From the NCBI GenBank assembly GCA_903864835.1, contig CAIPHK010000037.1, positions 1 to 51,464 of the forward strand: 51,464 nucleotides of DNA, given 5' to 3'. The stretch comes from an uncultured bacterium. Lineage in GTDB: Bacteria; Margulisbacteria; Marinamargulisbacteria; SXXA01. The notes beneath the pieces were generated by a model. The model saw only the letters and a program-made list of their open reading frames with translations, was not told where the DNA came from and searched no databases. Shown here piece after piece: positions 8,814 through 18,561 of the stretch (positions within the stretch are counted from its first letter, which is position 1; every line of letters starts with the position of its first letter). A program made the position numbers and the translations under genes.

Positions 8814-10505
8814 TCATTTCATTAAAAGTACGATTTGCGGCGTTTTTGCGATCAGCGCAAGGACCTCAGCTCTGGTAATAGGAAACAATGGCAAATAAAA
8901 CATCGATGGGGAAATCAATTTCCGATCTAACGCAGTCTGAAGGTACGGGGCCGCCCACGACTTTGAATTAACATCTCTAAATGGCAGGCTAATATCCCCA
9001 GAAGCGGTCAACTCAATTCCACTGGCCCGTTCAATCATTACCAATGATTCAATTTTTGTTAGGGGGCGATCGGGGTACACTTTCCCGGCTTTATCGGGAA
9101 CAAAAATATTAGCGGACACCATCGCTGACACCGCGTGAAACGCAATATGTGTGGGAGGCAAATCAGTCGGAACCACCGCAACCAAATTGCCGGAAGGAAC
9201 CCGATACAACGACAGTATCAGTCGGGCAAATTCGCCTCTTGAGATCGAGGCTCTTGGGTAGAATAACGTATGATCAGTGCGCCCCGAAGGAGAATCCAGC
9301 GCCGACAGAAGGCCTTTGGAATACAGTGTCCTTACCGTCTTTTCTAACCAATGGCCGCGTAAGTCTGCATACACTTCTTCGACAACGGGTGCAGTTGAAA
9401 TTAATGGAAGAGTTCCCTTTCCAACCCGTAATGGACCAGGGACGATGCTCCCCGATATCGGAACCTGTTTTGGTAGGCCAACCAGGGGTTCAACCGCTGG
9501 AGGAACAATCATCGAAACTACCCGATAAAAAAACCGACGATCGGCATCATAATCTCGGGTACACTCGGATTCCGTTTGATACACCGCCTGAATCGATTTT
9601 ATATTTGATACCCATCGTGCAAGATTCCCAATGGTCACCGGTGCCCCCATATCAAATCGGTCGGAAGGGTCAATTAATTGGGCATGAAACGCGGTTGCAA
9701 TATATTTCGACGGCCAATAACTAGAGGGCATATTTTTGTAGGGCATATTATATGGAGTAGCCCGTAAGGGAAGCCCAAGCGCCTTTACGACCCCTAACAC
9801 GTAATCAAATTGAGAAATGGGGGCCATTGGACGAAACTGACCATCGGAATATACATCCATGAGGCCATAGGCCACTATCTTTGGAACCGCCCCAGATAAC
9901 GACGATCCGACATCAAGATCCGTCGGCGACCACAGCTCAGTGGAGGTCCTCAAAAGCGTATTTCCTGAGCTCAATTTCATAAGCAATACCGCCAAATCAC
10001 CCCGTGTTACTAATCCCTTGGGATCCCGCGTCGCCGCATTGGGGATCATATTGAGCGTAAAAAAGAGGTCCGTTGCAGTATGGATATTGCCAGACGTTTT
10101 GACTTCGGGGCCAAAGCGATGAACTTGACGCTTTAACGACGAAATCTTCGTCCCATCAGAACTAACATAACTCACATAAATAACCTGAGGTCCCAGCTTC
10201 AAATTAAAGGGGTAAAAAAAACGGCCATCCCGCCGCACCGCAACGGCGTGGCCATTAACGTATACCGGCGTTAGTAATCGATTGACCCCCTTAACAATTA
10301 ATTGTTCTTGGATGGTGACCAAATCCGGCGCGGGCGAATACAAAGTAAACTTATCCGCCAACGACGGATCAAACTCAGTAAAGACCGAAATATCAACATT
10401 GCGAGTTGAAAGTTTAAACGTCTCAACCGAACCAAAGGACCGATGCGCCCACAACGTGCCACTACTTACTAACAACGCTATAACAATCGAAAGGCTACGT
10501 GACAT
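8814..10505 (-). CDS. secreted SLH-repeat envelope protein
   Basis: A 563-residue exported protein. A signal peptide occupies residues 1-20 (SLSIVIALLVSSGTLWA). An Ig/cadherin-like module (about 25-135; YVNGHAVAVRRDGRFFYPF, a glucodextranase-like strand-turn pattern) follows. Two blocks of S-layer-homology repeats come next. Recognisable SLH pieces are SPTDLD...IVAYGLMDVYSDGQFRP...SQFDYVLGVVKAL, DLRGHWLEKTVRTLYSKGLL...ISRGEFARLIL, and FRDVNSKSWAAPYLQTAL...ITRAEVLALIAK. SLH domains bind pyruvylated or polyamine-modified cell-wall polymers, so the protein probably sits in the periplasm holding the wall or outer membrane. It is the first protein gene after the two tRNAs. No SD is seen before its ATG. 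Confidence 0.82.
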   Translation of the reverse strand: MSRSLSIVIALLVSSGTLWAHRSFGSVETFKLSTRNVDISVFTEFDPSLADKFTLYSPAPDLVTIQEQLIVKGVNRLLTPVYVNGHAVAVRRDGRFFYPFNLKLGPQVIYVSYVSSDGTKISSLKRQVHRFGPEVKTSGNIHTATDLFFTLNMIPNAATRDPKGLVTRGDLAVLLMKLSSGNTLLRTSTELWSPTDLDVGSSLSGAVPKIVAYGLMDVYSDGQFRPMAPISQFDYVLGVVKALGLPLRATPYNMPYKNMPSSYWPSKYIATAFHAQLIDPSDRFDMGAPVTIGNLARWVSNIKSIQAVYQTESECTRDYDADRRFFYRVVSMIVPPAVEPLVGLPKQVPISGSIVPGPLRVGKGTLPLISTAPVVEEVYADLRGHWLEKTVRTLYSKGLLSALDSPSGRTDHTLFYPRASISRGEFARLILSLYRVPSGNLVAVVPTDLPPTHIAFHAVSAMVSANIFVPDKAGKVYPDRPLTKIESLVMIERASGIELTASGDISLPFRDVNSKSWAAPYLQTALDRKLISPSMFYLPLFPITRAEVLALIAKTPQIVLLMK

Positions 10506-10545
10506 GGGCTTTTTAGGGGTGTTCGGATATTAATGGATTAAAGGG

Positions 10546-10621
<76 letters not shown>

Positions 10622-10690
10622 AAATAAAAAAAAGAAGACGCACACTAACGGATTTTCTCACGAGTCACAAGGTGCGAATTATGAAAATAA

Positions 10691-10766
<76 letters not shown>

Positions 10767-10989
10767 GCGAACGGGGGATTTTAAACTACAACAATTCGGG
10801 TGTCCAGACCCAATCTAATCACCTCAAATTCCACAATATTGATCCCAACCCGATCGAAACACCCTGTAATAACATGGTATTTACAATTGCCTTGAAACCA
10901 TCTACCATCCTCGCACCAAGTTCTCGACCTGGTTGTGTTCACTACTCGCCAAGTGGGGTTTTTTGGAAATTTTGGTCCAGAGGTGTTTG

Positions 10990-11244
10990 ATGAAGTTATT
11001 TGTCGGAAACTTGCCGTTTTCCGCATCGGAAGAAGAATTAAAATCAGCGTTCGTCGATTTCGGCGCAGTTGACAATGTGAAAATCATTATTGATAAGTTC
11101 TCAGGCCGTTCGCGTGGATTTGGATTCGTAGAAATGCCTAATGATAGCGAAGCTAAAACAGCTATCGACCAACTTCATGACCGCGATTTCAAAGGTCGTA
11201 AGTTGATTGTTAACGAAGCAAAACCTCGTCCAGACCGGGCATAG
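10990..11244 (+). CDS. small RRM RNA-binding protein
   Basis: An 84-residue protein that is one RNA-recognition motif. RNP2 is LFVGNL (3-8) and RNP1 is RGFGFVEM (about 42-49), with the aromatic residues that stack on RNA bases intact. Stand-alone RRM proteins of this size occur in cyanobacteria and many other bacteria, often cold-induced. They are thought to act as RNA chaperones. The short C-terminal tail (AKPRPDRA) is basic, without a glycine-rich extension. The ATG at 10990 has AGAGGTG 5 nt upstream; a longer in-frame start at 10933 lacks this. A strong terminator follows, so it is a single-gene unit, probably with a long 5' leader. Confidence 0.93.
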   Translation: MKLFVGNLPFSASEEELKSAFVDFGAVDNVKIIIDKFSGRSRGFGFVEMPNDSEAKTAIDQLHDRDFKGRKLIVNEAKPRPDRA

Positions 11245-11286
11245 TTTTTAGTCCAGACCTTCTGGATTAAGTCGTTGACTAAAATT

Positions 11287-11319
11287 AAAGCCACCCACTA
11301 GCTGGGTGGCTTTTTTTTT
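11287..11319 (+). terminator. rho-independent terminator of the RRM gene
   Basis: An 8-bp GC-rich stem, GCCACCCA (11290-11297) with TGGGTGGC (11303-11310), has a 5-nt loop CTAGC. It is flanked by AAA upstream and nine T downstream. It lies 45 bp after the stop codon. Confidence 0.95.
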
Positions 11320-11347
11320 GTCTCCCCCGTTTCAATGGTTCTATGGT
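11318..11347 (+). promoter_or_regulatory. possible der promoter
   Basis: TTGTCT (11318-11323) and TATGGT (11342-11347), spaced 18 nt, lie between the RRM terminator and der. They would put the transcription start only a few bases before the der ATG. der has no recognisable SD, so a very short leader would fit. The match to consensus is modest. Confidence 0.3.
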
Positions 11348-11361
11348 ACTCTAGTCCAACT

Positions 11362-12699
11362 ATGTCTAACGCATCTATTGTTATTATCGGCCGGCCCAAC
11401 GTCGGCAAGTCCACACTGATCAATCGAATTTTAAAAAAACGGAAATCAATTACCAACGACCAACCGGGGGTCACGCGGGATATTTTAGAATATGCCGCGA
11501 CATGGAAAAAATATCACTTCCGACTTATAGATACCGGCGGCGTCTTTTTTGAGAAATCCAACGATATCCCATTTCAAACGGATATCGAAGCCATGGTGGC
11601 AGGGGTATTGGAAAATGCCAGTCATATCGTCCTTCTTTCGGATGGAAAGTCTGGTCTGCATCCAATTGATGCCAACATTGCTCGGCAACTCCGTCCCTAT
11701 CGTTCAAAAGTAACCATTGCGGTCAACAAAATTGATGACCCCTCAAAGACTGCTGTTGCGGGAGAGTTTTACCAATTGGGATTTGGGACACCGATTCCTA
11801 TTTCAGCAACCCAAGGCTCAGGGATTGATATCCTGATGAGTGAATGTGTCAAAGACTTCCAGGCCGGTACCGATGTTGATGAACCCTCCGTAAAGCTTGC
11901 GATTGTAGGGCGGCCTAACGTAGGGAAATCGTCCCTGATCAACGCCTTTCTGAATAAAGAACGGGTCATTGTATCCGAACGCGCGGGCACCACTCGTGAT
12001 TCGGTTGAAATTCTTTTTTCGTATAAAAAACAGACATTTCTATTGGTCGATACTGCTGGAATGCGCAAGGCGTCTAAAGTATCCGACTCCATTGAATTTT
12101 ATTCGGGAGTTCGATCCCAAAAGGCACTGTATGCTGCAGATATCTGTTTGGTCGTCTTAGATGCCACCGATTTACTTCGTGACCAAGATAAACGAATTAT
12201 TGATATGGCTCTTACCGCCCATCGGAGATTGATCATATTTGTAAACAAGTGGGATATCGCTAAAGAGGATATCGACACCAAAGAGTTTATCCGAAAGCGG
12301 ATTATCATGGAGATGCCGTCTCTTGAAAATTATCCCATCATTATTGGATCGGCATTCGAAAAGGACCAAATCACCAAGTTACTCGATTTGGTACCTCAAA
12401 TTGTGGCTGACGGACAAACCCGAATCCCAACGCCAGAGCTCAATCAGTTTATTGCGGATTCGATTCGCCGAAATCCCCCACCGTCCCGAAGCAGCCGACC
12501 GGTTCGCGTGTATTATGCAACGCAGGTAGGGACGACTCCCCCTGAGTTTGTATTATTTGTAAACCAGCCGAGATTGGTGCTCGGAGACTATGAGCGATAC
12601 CTTGAAAATCGGTTACGCCAACGGTTCCCCTGCTTTTTAGGAAATCCAATCATCATTAAGTATAAAGGCGACAAAGCTGAGGATGCCAAAGCTCAATAA
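11362..12699 (+). CDS. der: ribosome-assembly GTPase Der (EngA)
   Basis: An essential double-GTPase that acts in maturation of the large ribosomal subunit, 445 residues. The first G domain starts IIGRPNVGKSTL (G1 at 10-17) with DTGG as G3 and NKID as G4. The second starts IVGRPNVGKSSL with DTAGM and NKWD. A C-terminal KH-like domain (about 345-440) ends in PIIIKYKG. I place the start at the ATG at 11362 because the G1 motif follows directly; the upstream ATG at 11335 adds residues not expected in the family. Neither has a clear SD. The 3' end overlaps fmt by 17 nt. Confidence 0.95.
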   Translation: MSNASIVIIGRPNVGKSTLINRILKKRKSITNDQPGVTRDILEYAATWKKYHFRLIDTGGVFFEKSNDIPFQTDIEAMVAGVLENASHIVLLSDGKSGLHPIDANIARQLRPYRSKVTIAVNKIDDPSKTAVAGEFYQLGFGTPIPISATQGSGIDILMSECVKDFQAGTDVDEPSVKLAIVGRPNVGKSSLINAFLNKERVIVSERAGTTRDSVEILFSYKKQTFLLVDTAGMRKASKVSDSIEFYSGVRSQKALYAADICLVVLDATDLLRDQDKRIIDMALTAHRRLIIFVNKWDIAKEDIDTKEFIRKRIIMEMPSLENYPIIIGSAFEKDQITKLLDLVPQIVADGQTRIPTPELNQFIADSIRRNPPPSRSSRPVRVYYATQVGTTPPEFVLFVNQPRLVLGDYERYLENRLRQRFPCFLGNPIIIKYKGDKAEDAKAQ

Positions 12700-13528
12700 G
12701 GTCATATTCTGTGGGACCCCTGACTTTGCGGTCCCAATTCTGGACTCAGTCTATGCCACTTTAGGATCCCGCATGGCGATGGTAATCACCCGACCGGATG
12801 CCCCGGCGGGCCGGGGCCGAACATTGACCCCCTCCCCTGTAAAAGAAAAAGCACATCAGCTCGGGATACCCGTCGCGACACCGGACACCCGCACCGAGCT
12901 CAAATCGATCATCACGTCGATATCCCCTGACCTCATCATTGTTGTTGCCTATGGAATGATTTTCCCGCGATCCATCGTCGATCGTTTTTTTTGTATGAAT
13001 ATCCACGGATCGCTATTGCCGCTATACCGAGGCGCGTCACCCATTCATTCCGCCATCCTTTGTGGTGATATTGAAACAGGCATCACGCTCATTAGAATGA
13101 ATCAAAAAATGGATGCCGGGGATATGATCATGTCAGATACCATTAAATTAGATCCCAATGAAACCTTCGACAGCATCCATGATCGACTGGCACAACTGAG
13201 CTCAACTTTATGCAACGATTTTATAAATCAATTTAAAGATTCGGCCCTGCACCTGATCCCACAAAATCATGACCAGGCTACCTACTGCCATAAACTAAAT
13301 TCTAAGGATTATGAGCTACAACCTCAGATGACGGCCACAGACTGTTTAAACCGGATCCGTGCATTTTCTCCGGCACCTGGCGCGTATGTTATGGCCAATA
13401 GCCGACGAATCAAAATTCTAAAAGCAACGATTCAGGACAATCAATTACTCCCTTTAATTGTTCGCCCCGAAGGCCGCGGGGATATGACTTATCCAGCGTA
13501 CCTTCTGGGCAATCCCCCCCTCTTTTAG
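12683..13528 (+). CDS. fmt: methionyl-tRNA formyltransferase
   Basis: Formylates the initiator Met-tRNA using 10-formyl-tetrahydrofolate. The N-terminal domain starts VIFCGTPDFAVPIL. The catalytic residues are N106 and H108 (in MNIHGSLLPLYRGASPIH) and D144 (in MDAGDM), at the same numbers as in the E. coli enzyme. A short C-terminal OB-like domain ends LIVRPEGRGDMTYPAYLLG. At 281 residues it is slightly shorter than the usual 310-315. The ATG overlaps the end of der, with GAGG just before it, so expression is coupled to der. It is convergent with the next gene, with a gap of only 3 nt and no visible terminator. Confidence 0.95.
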   Translation: MPKLNKVIFCGTPDFAVPILDSVYATLGSRMAMVITRPDAPAGRGRTLTPSPVKEKAHQLGIPVATPDTRTELKSIITSISPDLIIVVAYGMIFPRSIVDRFFCMNIHGSLLPLYRGASPIHSAILCGDIETGITLIRMNQKMDAGDMIMSDTIKLDPNETFDSIHDRLAQLSSTLCNDFINQFKDSALHLIPQNHDQATYCHKLNSKDYELQPQMTATDCLNRIRAFSPAPGAYVMANSRRIKILKATIQDNQLLPLIVRPEGRGDMTYPAYLLGNPPLF

Positions 13529-13531
13529 ACC

Positions 13532-16500
13532 TTAATCAGGAATCACAACGCCCAGACGTTTTGAATGCCAATTCAAGAAACGCCCAATTACCGTTGCCGC
13601 TTCGGCACGGGTGATATTTTCGAACGGTCGTAACCGTTGCTGGTCATCTCCCCCGTAGTTAAGTTCACTAATATACAACCCCAGGCGATTACGAATACTC
13701 AAGGGCAAGCCTTGAATATCTCGGTAGGGGGACAAATCGGCGATGACATAATTTTGAACCCCTTGTTTTTGAATCGCATTACTGACTGCGACAATAAACG
13801 ACAACCTCGAAATCGGGCGATCCGGCTCAAATTTCGCTTGTTTTAACGTGAGCGACTGATCGAATGATCTCAATATAACCGACGTATTCCCCAAATCAAT
13901 CCACTCGTTAATATACGGTCGATCCGCATACCCCTCTGGGATATCAATAAACTGACTCCCCTTGGCTTTGGTACGAAATTCCGTATTCGATTTTTCATAA
14001 ATCCGAATCGGAGTACTCCCTTTACCCACTTGCTCGCCAGCCCGATTAAATGCGGTTATCTCCAATTGATAATTGCCGGTGGGCGCCATCGTATTGGAAT
14101 CGGTTCGACCATCCCAGACAGTATCATATTCCCCAGACTGTCGTTTCTCACGGGAAAGGATCTTACGAATTACCACATTTGATGAATTTTTGACTTCAAG
14201 GTCGATAAAATAGGGTACCCCAAGGACATCGTTAATCGAATAGTCGATCGCCGTATTAAGGGACTGAATCTCCTTCGGAAGATACACTGCCATCGCTAAC
14301 ATTTTCGCCGCTTCAACCATCGTCAAAGGGCGATTGGGCTGAACCACCGTATTGTCAGTCACTAGAGGAGACAAAAGTCCCAATCGGACCGCTTGAATCA
14401 AATTACCACTGGCCCAATGACTGGCTGCATCCGTGATATTCACCGGTTTAAACTGGTATTGATATCGCACGGGATTGGCGGACACCGCCAATTCAATACG
14501 TTTTATAGGATCTACAACTGGGGTGGGCATTGGAACCAGATTCGCCGTAGGCATTACGTTGACCACGGTTTCTCGACGCGGCTGATCAAATACTAACCGT
14601 TTCTCAAATCCCAGCAGGGCGAGAAAATCACGATTTTTGATCAAGTCGATTCGAGTCAGATAATCGTCTGACAAAAACCATTTTGCCCCGATCCCGACCT
14701 GAAGGGAAATCGAAGACTCGGACGCCATGTCCACCGCAAGTCCTGCAAGACCATATACTTTCCCCTGAAAAATACTGAACAAATCACGTTTGAGATTGGC
14801 ATCGATCGACAATACCGTCCGGGATCTCTGATTTTCCATCGTCGGGATAATTCCCAACCCAATTTCAGCATTCCAATCCCGGGTAAACCCGCCGACTAAT
14901 CGCAAGCCGCCCTGCCCACCATTAGTTAATCCGGTACTGCCATCAAAGGAATGGTAGCCCAAATACCACGCCATACTAAACTGGGAATGGGTCGGAACAG
15001 ATTCTCGAATCTGTACCTCAAGTTCGGTATTACGCAAAGCAAGAGACTGATTTAATTGACTCAAATTTTGAGTCCGCTCTTGAAGGGTATGGGTCAATTT
15101 TTCTAGCCGTACAAATTGCGCCTCAAACTGCGATGTACCTGAATCACGGGTTTCCTTTGCTTTCGCATAGGCATCCTGAAGATCCGCAGTGCGTCGTTGA
15201 ACCCACAACTTCAAATCTTCCATTTCGGAATATTTATCAAAAATATCTTTGCGAATTTGATCCATCTTCGCTTCGGTTTCTTTTAAGGTTTTTTCCCGAG
15301 TTTCGACTTCCTGCATTTGCGACGACAAGGACCGAGACATCGCCAACATATTGGCTTCACGTGTCGCATTCTGTGATGCCTGCGCTTCTAAGGACGCCTT
15401 GATCTTTGCCGCTTTTTGTTCTGACAGGGCCAGCTCCGCTTTCCGGCGATCGAGTTCTTGCCGATCTGCTTTTTGAGCACTCGACGTCTGAGCCATTTCG
15501 CGTTCAAACTTTTCACGACCCAACAGAATTTCATTATTAATGGACTTTAGCTCCAAGTTTCGAAGGCGTATATTTTCTTTTTCTTGATTAACAGCCGCTT
15601 CTTGGGCGCGCAACTTATCTCGTTGGGCCACCACCGCCAATTGTTTGGCTTCGATTTCTTTTTGTTCCGCAGTTAAGTTCTGATGCAATGATTGTAGCGA
15701 TCGATTACGAGAGGTCAATTCACTCTCAATCGTAGAGAGTTCTTTTTCTTTATCCCCCAAAGACTTTTGGCGACTATCCGCCTTCCGAAGGAGCTGTTCA
15801 ATTCCTGATTTTTCAGTTTTCAACTGGGAATCAATGGCTTCCAGCTTTCGTTGCCGCATATCCATATCGGATTTTAGAATTCGCAAACGATCTTCTTCCG
15901 AAGTAATCCTTGTTTCTCTGGATTTGACCTCAGCCTCCTGCTTTTGGACGTTTAATCGATCGGCCTCAAATTGAGCACTTTGCGCGGTAAGTTCATTTTG
16001 AGTTTTCTTAATCTTGGTGTCCGCATCTAAAATGGTTTTTTCCCGTAGGGCCAACTGGGCCTGCTGCGACTGTAACAGTTGCTGCATTTGAGACATTGCC
16101 ACCCGTTCTTTTTCCACATTGGCCGCAAGGGCTTGAACTTCGCTACTTTTTTGGCCCACCCGTTTTTGTAATGCGGCCAATTCGGCTTCACGACGCTTCG
16201 CCAACTCTTGCATCGATTGCAACGTCGTTTGTTGCGTTTGTAATTTCTCAGCCTGCGTCTTTAGATCCGAATTTTTGTCGGACAATTCATCCCGTGCCTT
16301 TGACAATTCTTCTTCGCGCTTCAGAAGTGTTACTTCGGTCGACTTAATCCGGTCGGCCTCCAATTTGACAGCCTTTGCCTGAGCGGCCAATTGCTCCCTC
16401 GATGTCGAAATACTGGATTCAAGTTCAGATACTTTCTGCTCGCGTTGTTTAATCAACGATTCACGATCAGCAAGCTCATTTAACTTCGCCTTAAGTTCAT

Positions 16501-17140
16501 CGTTTCGCTCGTCCATTTCCTTTTGTTGTTTTGCCAGTTCTTCTTGGGCTTTGTCGATTTCCTTTTGTTTGTTTTGAACCGCAGCGTCAGGCTTTTTTTG
16601 CGTCTTTAATTTGGCCAATTCGCCATTTAGTGTTTGAACTTTGGCATTCAATTGGTCGCGTTGACGCTGCAAATCCGTCATTCGCCCCTCAAGTTGGTCG
16701 ACCTTGATGTTGAGTTCTGATGCCTCGTTGGTTTCGAGCTTCATCCCACCGCCACCTTCACCGGCGCGATTTTGGGCACTTTTTCCGCTACTGTCGGCCG
16801 CAGCTTGACTGGATACCTCGAATTGGAATGGGATCGACAGTTCTTTCGAGCCCGTCGCTACAAACTTAATCGATGCCTGAATGGCCCCCGACTTCGCGTT
16901 TCCAGGAATCGGAATCGACGCGGTGTACAATGTTGCTGCCACCTTCGACAACGTCGTTCGATTCCCATTCACCACCACTACCGGACGATTCAGGGAAACG
17001 TTGGACTGGAGAGTAATTCGGACTTTCCCACCCGGGCGCACCGGATTTGGGCTAGTAGTCACCTTAATTTCCTGAGCCCAGACCAACGTCCCTAACAAAA
17101 CCCCAATAATAACGGTGCCTAATCCCTTAAATATTCTCAT
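13532..17140 (-). CDS. giant coiled-coil / barrel-like / SLH envelope protein
   Basis: A 1202-residue exported protein. Order of parts: signal peptide (about 1-22, ending LVWAQ); an Ig-like module (about 24-115; NPVRPGGKVRITL); a short Ser/Gly linker; a coiled coil of nearly 600 residues rich in K, E, Q and A (about 130-715). Then comes a segment of alternating strands (about 720-850; FSMAWYLGYHSF, GGLRLVGGF, VYGLAGLAVDM, SLQVGIGAKWFL) like a small 8-strand barrel. After it is an SLH repeat (about 900-950), a FlgD-type Ig module (about 972-1035; EYDTVWDGRTDSN), and two more SLH-like repeats to the end (ITRAEAATVIGRFL). It could span the periplasm between the outer membrane and the wall. The start is the ATG at 17140, overlapping the glmM stop as ATGA; the longer frame would lie inside glmM. 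Confidence 0.82.
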   Translation of the reverse strand: MRIFKGLGTVIIGVLLGTLVWAQEIKVTTSPNPVRPGGKVRITLQSNVSLNRPVVVVNGNRTTLSKVAATLYTASIPIPGNAKSGAIQASIKFVATGSKELSIPFQFEVSSQAAADSSGKSAQNRAGEGGGGMKLETNEASELNIKVDQLEGRMTDLQRQRDQLNAKVQTLNGELAKLKTQKKPDAAVQNKQKEIDKAQEELAKQQKEMDERNDELKAKLNELADRESLIKQREQKVSELESSISTSREQLAAQAKAVKLEADRIKSTEVTLLKREEELSKARDELSDKNSDLKTQAEKLQTQQTTLQSMQELAKRREAELAALQKRVGQKSSEVQALAANVEKERVAMSQMQQLLQSQQAQLALREKTILDADTKIKKTQNELTAQSAQFEADRLNVQKQEAEVKSRETRITSEEDRLRILKSDMDMRQRKLEAIDSQLKTEKSGIEQLLRKADSRQKSLGDKEKELSTIESELTSRNRSLQSLHQNLTAEQKEIEAKQLAVVAQRDKLRAQEAAVNQEKENIRLRNLELKSINNEILLGREKFEREMAQTSSAQKADRQELDRRKAELALSEQKAAKIKASLEAQASQNATREANMLAMSRSLSSQMQEVETREKTLKETEAKMDQIRKDIFDKYSEMEDLKLWVQRRTADLQDAYAKAKETRDSGTSQFEAQFVRLEKLTHTLQERTQNLSQLNQSLALRNTELEVQIRESVPTHSQFSMAWYLGYHSFDGSTGLTNGGQGGLRLVGGFTRDWNAEIGLGIIPTMENQRSRTVLSIDANLKRDLFSIFQGKVYGLAGLAVDMASESSISLQVGIGAKWFLSDDYLTRIDLIKNRDFLALLGFEKRLVFDQPRRETVVNVMPTANLVPMPTPVVDPIKRIELAVSANPVRYQYQFKPVNITDAASHWASGNLIQAVRLGLLSPLVTDNTVVQPNRPLTMVEAAKMLAMAVYLPKEIQSLNTAIDYSINDVLGVPYFIDLEVKNSSNVVIRKILSREKRQSGEYDTVWDGRTDSNTMAPTGNYQLEITAFNRAGEQVGKGSTPIRIYEKSNTEFRTKAKGSQFIDIPEGYADRPYINEWIDLGNTSVILRSFDQSLTLKQAKFEPDRPISRLSFIVAVSNAIQKQGVQNYVIADLSPYRDIQGLPLSIRNRLGLYISELNYGGDDQQRLRPFENITRAEAATVIGRFLNWHSKRLGVVIPD

Positions 17141-18480
17141 GATAATTGTGCCTGCTTCATTAGATCTTGCGCGACGGCCAGAGTGTCGCCTTCTACAAAA
17201 ATTCGGACGATCGGTTCGGTGTTTGATGGCCGAACATGGACCCATCCGTTGGGAAGGGTCACTTTTACTCCGTCAGTGTCGTTTTGCGAAAACTGAGAAA
17301 ATCGATTTCTAATTTCAGCAATCGCATGGGTCACCTCCGCCTGAGACCCCACTGCAATTTTGTCGCGAATCATGGCGTACTGAGGATAAGTCGACACGAT
17401 CTCTGAAACCGTTTTCTTTTTAGCCGCCAAATGCGCCAACGCCACCACAATCCCGACTAAACTATCCCGTCCCCACCCAATTCTGGGATAAATAACGCCC
17501 CCATTTCCTTCGCCACCCACCACCGCGTGATTCGACTTGATCCCTTGGGTGACGTGTGACTCTCCGATTTTGGTATATATCGTTTTTCCGCCGTGTTTGG
17601 CGGCAACCCATTCCAGAATCCGGGAAGTGGATAAATTAACGACCACCGTAGGAGACACTTCGTTTTCGATCGCTAAAATATGATCGACACAAAATGCCAG
17701 GGAATAGTCCTCGCCGATAAACCGTCCATTTTCATCTAAAATGACCAAACGATCGGCATCCGCATCTTGAACGAATCCAATATCGTAGCCACCTGCCGCC
17801 AATTTCTCTTTGATTTGGTCGAGATTTTTCTCAAGGGGCTCAGGGTCATGGGCAAACCGACCGGTTGGCTCGGCGTTTAGGATATCGTATTTGACGCCCA
17901 ACCGATCCATAAGCACGGGATCCGATACTGATCCCGCCCCGTGATTGGCATCAATGAGTACCCGAAGACCCGAATTTCGAATCGCAGTGCAATCAATCAA
18001 CTCCAGAATTTTATGCACATGGGAGTCCATCGCGGTTGAATCGATTGTCAGTTTACCTTGTTGATTCCACCCACCGACCGTCCAGGTCTCGGCATCGTAA
18101 ATCGCTTTAAATCGGGCATATTCCACATCTTCTAAAAACGATCCCGACCCATTCATCAACTTCAGTCCGTTCCAAATCACCGGGTTATGAGACGCAGTCA
18201 CAACCACCCCTGCCACTGCATTGAACCGATGGATCATTTGCTGAACAGTCGGAGTCGGCACTCGACCGATATCAACCACATCGACACCAGATGCCAGAAG
18301 ACCGGCGATCACTGCAGATTTATAGGTATCGTGGCTGGTACGAGTATCGCCACCAACCACCACAGTTCCTGTTTTCCATAGCGATCCGAACGCAAGCCCT
18401 GTATTAAGTGCAATTTGAGGAGAGAGGGTTCCACCAACGACCCCCCGGGTACCAGACATCGACATGATCAGTGAATTCAA
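17137..18480 (-). CDS. glmM: phosphoglucosamine mutase / phosphohexomutase
   Basis: A 447-residue alpha-D-phosphohexomutase. It probably converts glucosamine-6-phosphate to glucosamine-1-phosphate for peptidoglycan and lipid A precursors. The four family signatures are present: the phosphoserine loop VVVTASHNP (S97), the metal loop DADADRLV, the sugar loop GGEGNGGVIYP, and the phosphate loop RPSNTEPIVRIFVEG. ENGGVIYP-like sugar loops and the length allow GlmM or phosphomannomutase/phosphoglucomutase; sequence alone does not settle the substrate. The start is TTG at 18480, supported by AAGGAG 6 nt upstream; the next ATG is too far from that SD. It is co-transcribed with the giant SLH protein, which overlaps its stop. 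Confidence 0.85.
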   Translation of the reverse strand: MNSLIMSMSGTRGVVGGTLSPQIALNTGLAFGSLWKTGTVVVGGDTRTSHDTYKSAVIAGLLASGVDVVDIGRVPTPTVQQMIHRFNAVAGVVVTASHNPVIWNGLKLMNGSGSFLEDVEYARFKAIYDAETWTVGGWNQQGKLTIDSTAMDSHVHKILELIDCTAIRNSGLRVLIDANHGAGSVSDPVLMDRLGVKYDILNAEPTGRFAHDPEPLEKNLDQIKEKLAAGGYDIGFVQDADADRLVILDENGRFIGEDYSLAFCVDHILAIENEVSPTVVVNLSTSRILEWVAAKHGGKTIYTKIGESHVTQGIKSNHAVVGGEGNGGVIYPRIGWGRDSLVGIVVALAHLAAKKKTVSEIVSTYPQYAMIRDKIAVGSQAEVTHAIAEIRNRFSQFSQNDTDGVKVTLPNGWVHVRPSNTEPIVRIFVEGDTLAVAQDLMKQAQLS

Positions 18481-18486
18481 GAGGGA

Positions 18487-18520
18487 CTCCTTTGGAGTGA
18501 AAATAATTGAAAATAGTATA
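18487..18520 (-). promoter_or_regulatory. SD and -10 box of glmM
   Basis: Reading on the minus strand, TATACT at 18520-18515 is a good -10, and AAGGAG at 18492-18487 is the SD that selects the TTG start at 18480. No convincing -35 is seen at 17 nt. The gene upstream (ending 18562) therefore need not be in the same transcript. Confidence 0.45.
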
Positions 18521-18561
18521 TCGGGATTTTACCTATCGGGGGAGTCAACAATCGAGGCCCC

